A DNA stretch of 32,537 nt from Cyclobacteriaceae bacterium (GTDB lineage Bacteria; Bacteroidota; Bacteroidia; Cytophagales; Cyclobacteriaceae): contig JABFSO010000475.1 of the NCBI GenBank assembly GCA_013140555.1, positions 1 through 32,537 on the forward strand, given 5' to 3'. How positions within the stretch are numbered: position 1 is the stretch's first letter; each line of letters begins with the position of its first letter. The translations under genes were made by a program, and so were the position numbers. Under the pieces are notes generated by a model that worked only from the letters and a program-made list of their open reading frames with translations, made no database searches and had not been told where the DNA came from. Positions 31,038 to 32,537 of the stretch are shown piece by piece.

Positions 31038-31076
31038 CAATAGATGCATGCAGCCTTGCTGCATAAGCCCGCATCC

Positions 31077-31451
31077 TTAGGCCGTCTTCTTATCGGTCTT
31101 CACTTTGCGCTTGCGTGGACGATAATCTGATTTTTTCTTCAGACCCAACGATTGTATTTCGTTACTGTCCACACCAAACTGCGAAATTACTTGCCCCTTG
31201 CAACCGAGTATGGAATTATGAAATGCCCACTGTGCTGCAATCAGGTTTTGCCGCTCTTCTTTCACGCGCTTCTCTGTTTGATTTAAGTTGCGCTCTGCCA
31301 AATCCAGCTTGTCTTTCAAAGCTGTAACCATCTCAATGCTAAACTCTTCTAACCGCGGACTGTAGCCTTTTACCAGCAGCAGGTTATCATACGCATCGGT
31401 GTCTTCTTCTAACTGTTCGGACTTTACCGGAACTTTTTCATTTTGTGCCAT
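31077..31451 (-). CDS. unknown helical protein, relative of 4791-5543
   Basis: 124 residues, no signal peptide. Long charged helices (EMVTALKDKLDLAERNLNQT, EKRVKEERQNLIAAQWAFHN) suggest a coiled coil. The tail ILGCKGQVISQFGVDSNEIQ, SLGLKKKSDYRPRKRK is Lys/Arg-rich. The tail pattern (FG.DS.E...LGLKKKS) is a recurring feature of uncharacterised bacterial proteins and is shared in diverged form with the C-terminus of the 250-residue protein. The basic tail could bind nucleic acid (inference). It ends in a strong terminator. Confidence 0.75.
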   Translation of the reverse strand: MAQNEKVPVKSEQLEEDTDAYDNLLLVKGYSPRLEEFSIEMVTALKDKLDLAERNLNQTEKRVKEERQNLIAAQWAFHNSILGCKGQVISQFGVDSNEIQSLGLKKKSDYRPRKRKVKTDKKTA

Positions 31452-31490
31452 TTTTCAATTTGGTTAAATTGTTTTTAATTTATTAACACG

Positions 31491-31652
31491 CTACGGCACA
31501 GCTCGCGAGGGCGTGCTTAGCGCTTCATTGGGTAGAAGCCGGATTAATTGGCGCATTTGCTTTTGCAGTTGATTACTTTCGTGATTCTCGATTTGAAAGT
31601 AGATCTTCTGTTTCCGCAACCTCGCTGTGCTGCGTGTAGGGTCTAACAACAA
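31491..31652 (-). CDS. possible short ORF, low confidence
   Basis: A minus-strand frame from about 31652 (TTG) to TAG at 31491 encodes LRKQKIYFQIENHESNQLQK and QMRQLIRLLPNEALSTPSRA. Composition is helical and protein-like, and it lies between the heptad ORF and the 31077-31451 gene. There is no ATG and no family, so it may be a fragment. Confidence 0.25.
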   Translation of the reverse strand: MLLDPTRSTARLRKQKIYFQIENHESNQLQKQMRQLIRLLPNEALSTPSRAVP

Positions 31653-31708
31653 CTGATCAAGTCATCGCAGACTACCCACGCGCGGCACAGCGGTCAGCAG
31701 GTTTAGCT

Positions 31709-31960
31709 TTAACCACTCCGATCATTGATCCAAAGTCTTGGATCATTTAGCCGAATGCTCAGCATGATTAGCTGAGAGCTCGGCATGCTTTGCTGAGAGC
31801 TCGGCATGCTTTGCTGAGGGCTCGGCATGCTTAGCCGAAGTCTCGGCATGCTTAGCCGAAGACTCGGCAGCTTATCCGAAGGCTCAGCATGCTTGGCCGA
31901 GGACTCGGATGACCTTACCGAGCGGTAGGCCCAACCTATCGAGCGCTGTGCGCCTTTCAC
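31709..31960 (-). pseudogene. heptad-repeat ORF with a one-base deletion
   Basis: From a GTG at 31958-31960 the minus strand reads KGAQRSIGWAYRSVRSSES, then A-K-H-A-E-P-S. In the sixth 21-bp unit (31853-31872, 20 bases long) one base is missing and the frame turns into RLSMPSPQQ. Restoring the base gives a run of (A)-K/N-H-A-E-x-S heptads ending HAEHSAK and a stop immediately after the array. The repeat is therefore coding-like and very regular. Function unknown. It is downstream of the TTTGGCACG promoter-like site at 32020-32039. Confidence 0.45.
31748..31914. repeat. 21-bp tandem array of short palindromes
   Basis: Eight units of 21 bases (one of 20), for example TTGCTGAGAGCTCGGCATGC plus T. 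Each unit holds an inverted GCTGAG/CTCGGC or GCCGA/TCGGC pair, and pairs covary between units (GCCGAAGTCTCGGC, GCTGAGAGCTCGGC, GCCGAGGACTCGG). The array may act as DNA, as RNA hairpins or as a heptad-coding tract. Confidence 0.85.
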
Positions 31961-32019
31961 TCCAACATTTTCTTACCCAATCGGGGACTACGTCTAGCAC
32001 CCGCTTACGTGAAATTCTA

Positions 32020-32039
32020 CTTTCAAATCGCGTGCCAAA
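32020..32039 (-). promoter_or_regulatory. candidate -24/-12 (sigma-54-type) promoter
   Basis: The minus strand reads TTTGGCACGCGATTTGAAAG: exact TTGGCACG, four bases, then TTGAA in place of TTGC(A/T). The surrounding GTTTGGCACG..GAT.TG.AAGT is shared with 5572-5590. It would drive the heptad ORF and perhaps 31077-31451. Confidence 0.4.
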
Positions 32040-32101
32040 CTAAAATCCGCGAAATTGATAGTGATTTCCGCGATTTTTAAAATCAAGAATTCAAGAATTA
32101 C

Positions 32102-32135
32102 GATATAAAACGAAATCACTAACGAAATAAAACGA
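32102..32135. promoter_or_regulatory. upstream direct motif GATATAAAACGA / AAATAAAACGA
   Basis: GATATAAAACGA at 32102-32113 and AAATAAAACGA at 32125-32135 lie about 73 and 95 bases upstream of the TTTGGCACG element. The word and distance match 5655-5684, where it is arranged as an inverted repeat. Confidence 0.4.
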
Positions 32136-32265
32136 AAAATGGTGATTTAGGGCATGTTCATCCTGTTAAGGATCGAAGGGGTGTTGATATGAAAACAAAA
32201 GGATAGAAAACGGAGTAAATAGTAAACGTTATATATGACGAGAGTTTTTTTAAAGAAGGCTGAAA

Positions 32266-32537
32266 AAAAGAAGTCAGAAGTTGGAAGTCAGAAGTCGGAA
32301 TGGTTGCTGGTTGGTGTGTGTAGGGAAACACTTAGTTTAAAAAGAAGTCAGAAGTTGGAAGTCGGAAGTCAGAATGGTGCGAGTGTTTCGAAACACTGCG
32401 TGTTGTCAATTGCTTTTTGTCAACTTGCCCCACCTGCCCGGGTTGTGAAACGCTTGGTTTAAAAAGAAGTCAGAAGTTGGAAGTCAGAAGTCAGATTGGT
32501 TGGCGGTTGGTGTGTGTAGGGAAACACTTAGTTTAAA
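32266..32537. repeat. long tandem repeat at the window edge
   Basis: Units beginning AAAAAGAAGTCAGAAGTTGG at about 32266, 32339 and 32461. Each contains a GAAGTCA/GAAGTTG 7-mer tract; the first and third share GGTTGGTGTGTGTAGGGAAA and CACTTAGTTT. The middle unit is longer (~122 bases) and carries a perfect 16-base palindrome AGTGTTTCGAAACACT (32382-32397). Tandem copies probably continue past the window. 31961-32019 and 32136-32265 show no gene. Confidence 0.75.

Noticed and set aside
31748-31914. CRISPR array
   Set aside because: Units are contiguous 21-base repeats without unique spacers, and no cas genes are present.

Overview
The window reads as accessory DNA from a Bacteroidota chromosome, most likely Cytophagales-like. 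The grounds are moderate to low GC, weak Shine-Dalgarno sequences, many short lipoproteins and signal-peptide proteins, an ExbD-like lipoprotein, MORN_2/TPR/CHAT proteins, and intergenic repeats of types common in that phylum. The lineage is inference. No rRNA, no tRNA, no CRISPR array and no recognisable transposase or integrase gene was found. Almost every gene is on the minus strand. The clear exception is the DUF2779 nuclease at 11889-13373.

Region by region. 1-4350: a run of small unrelated minus-strand genes (truncated cyclophilin-like gene, sugar O-acetyltransferase, carboxymuconolactone decarboxylase-like protein, broken GxxExxY gene, nucleoside phosphorylase, SAM methyltransferase) separated by repeats and imperfect palindromes. 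4351-6276: a 250-residue unknown protein with its own terminator, a sigma-54-like promoter and an upstream inverted repeat, flanked by repetitive DNA. 6277-8463: an orphan Imm7-type immunity protein and two envelope proteins. 8734-11751: a large exported TPR protein and two unknown proteins. 11889-13958: the DUF2779 nuclease, then a ParE-type toxin broken by two frameshifts behind an intact antitoxin-like gene. 14276-20446: a giant exported MORN_2-TPR-CHAT protein whose reading frame is cut by a single in-frame TAA. 20728-28980: more small lipoproteins, membrane proteins and unknowns, including a WD40 lipoprotein, a DUF1059 protein and a GNAT acetyltransferase. 29084-30601: an OLD-like ATPase with a probable TOPRIM domain. 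30640-32537: a second repeat-rich locus with a paralogue-like relative of the 250-residue protein, a frameshifted heptad-repeat ORF and the same promoter plus upstream-motif layout.

Three layers of structure stand out beyond the genes. (1) A composite intergenic element (core 'AACAAATCTCG' then 'TCTTCCCTCCCAC') recurs about ten times, usually upstream of minus-strand genes. In four copies it ends in an attC-like palindrome that stops matching at a GTT core, which suggests a cassette array with integron-like topology. (2) A GxxExxY (PD-(D/E)XK-like) gene sits exactly between inverted copies of a periodic repeat (TGTCTGAATCAGG...), and four or more solo ends lie elsewhere. (3) Two distant loci share a TTTGGCACG promoter element, an upstream GATATAAAACGA motif at nearly the same distance, and genes whose products have related C-termini. 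These are the best candidates for undescribed biology here. Comparative genomics is needed to establish any of them.
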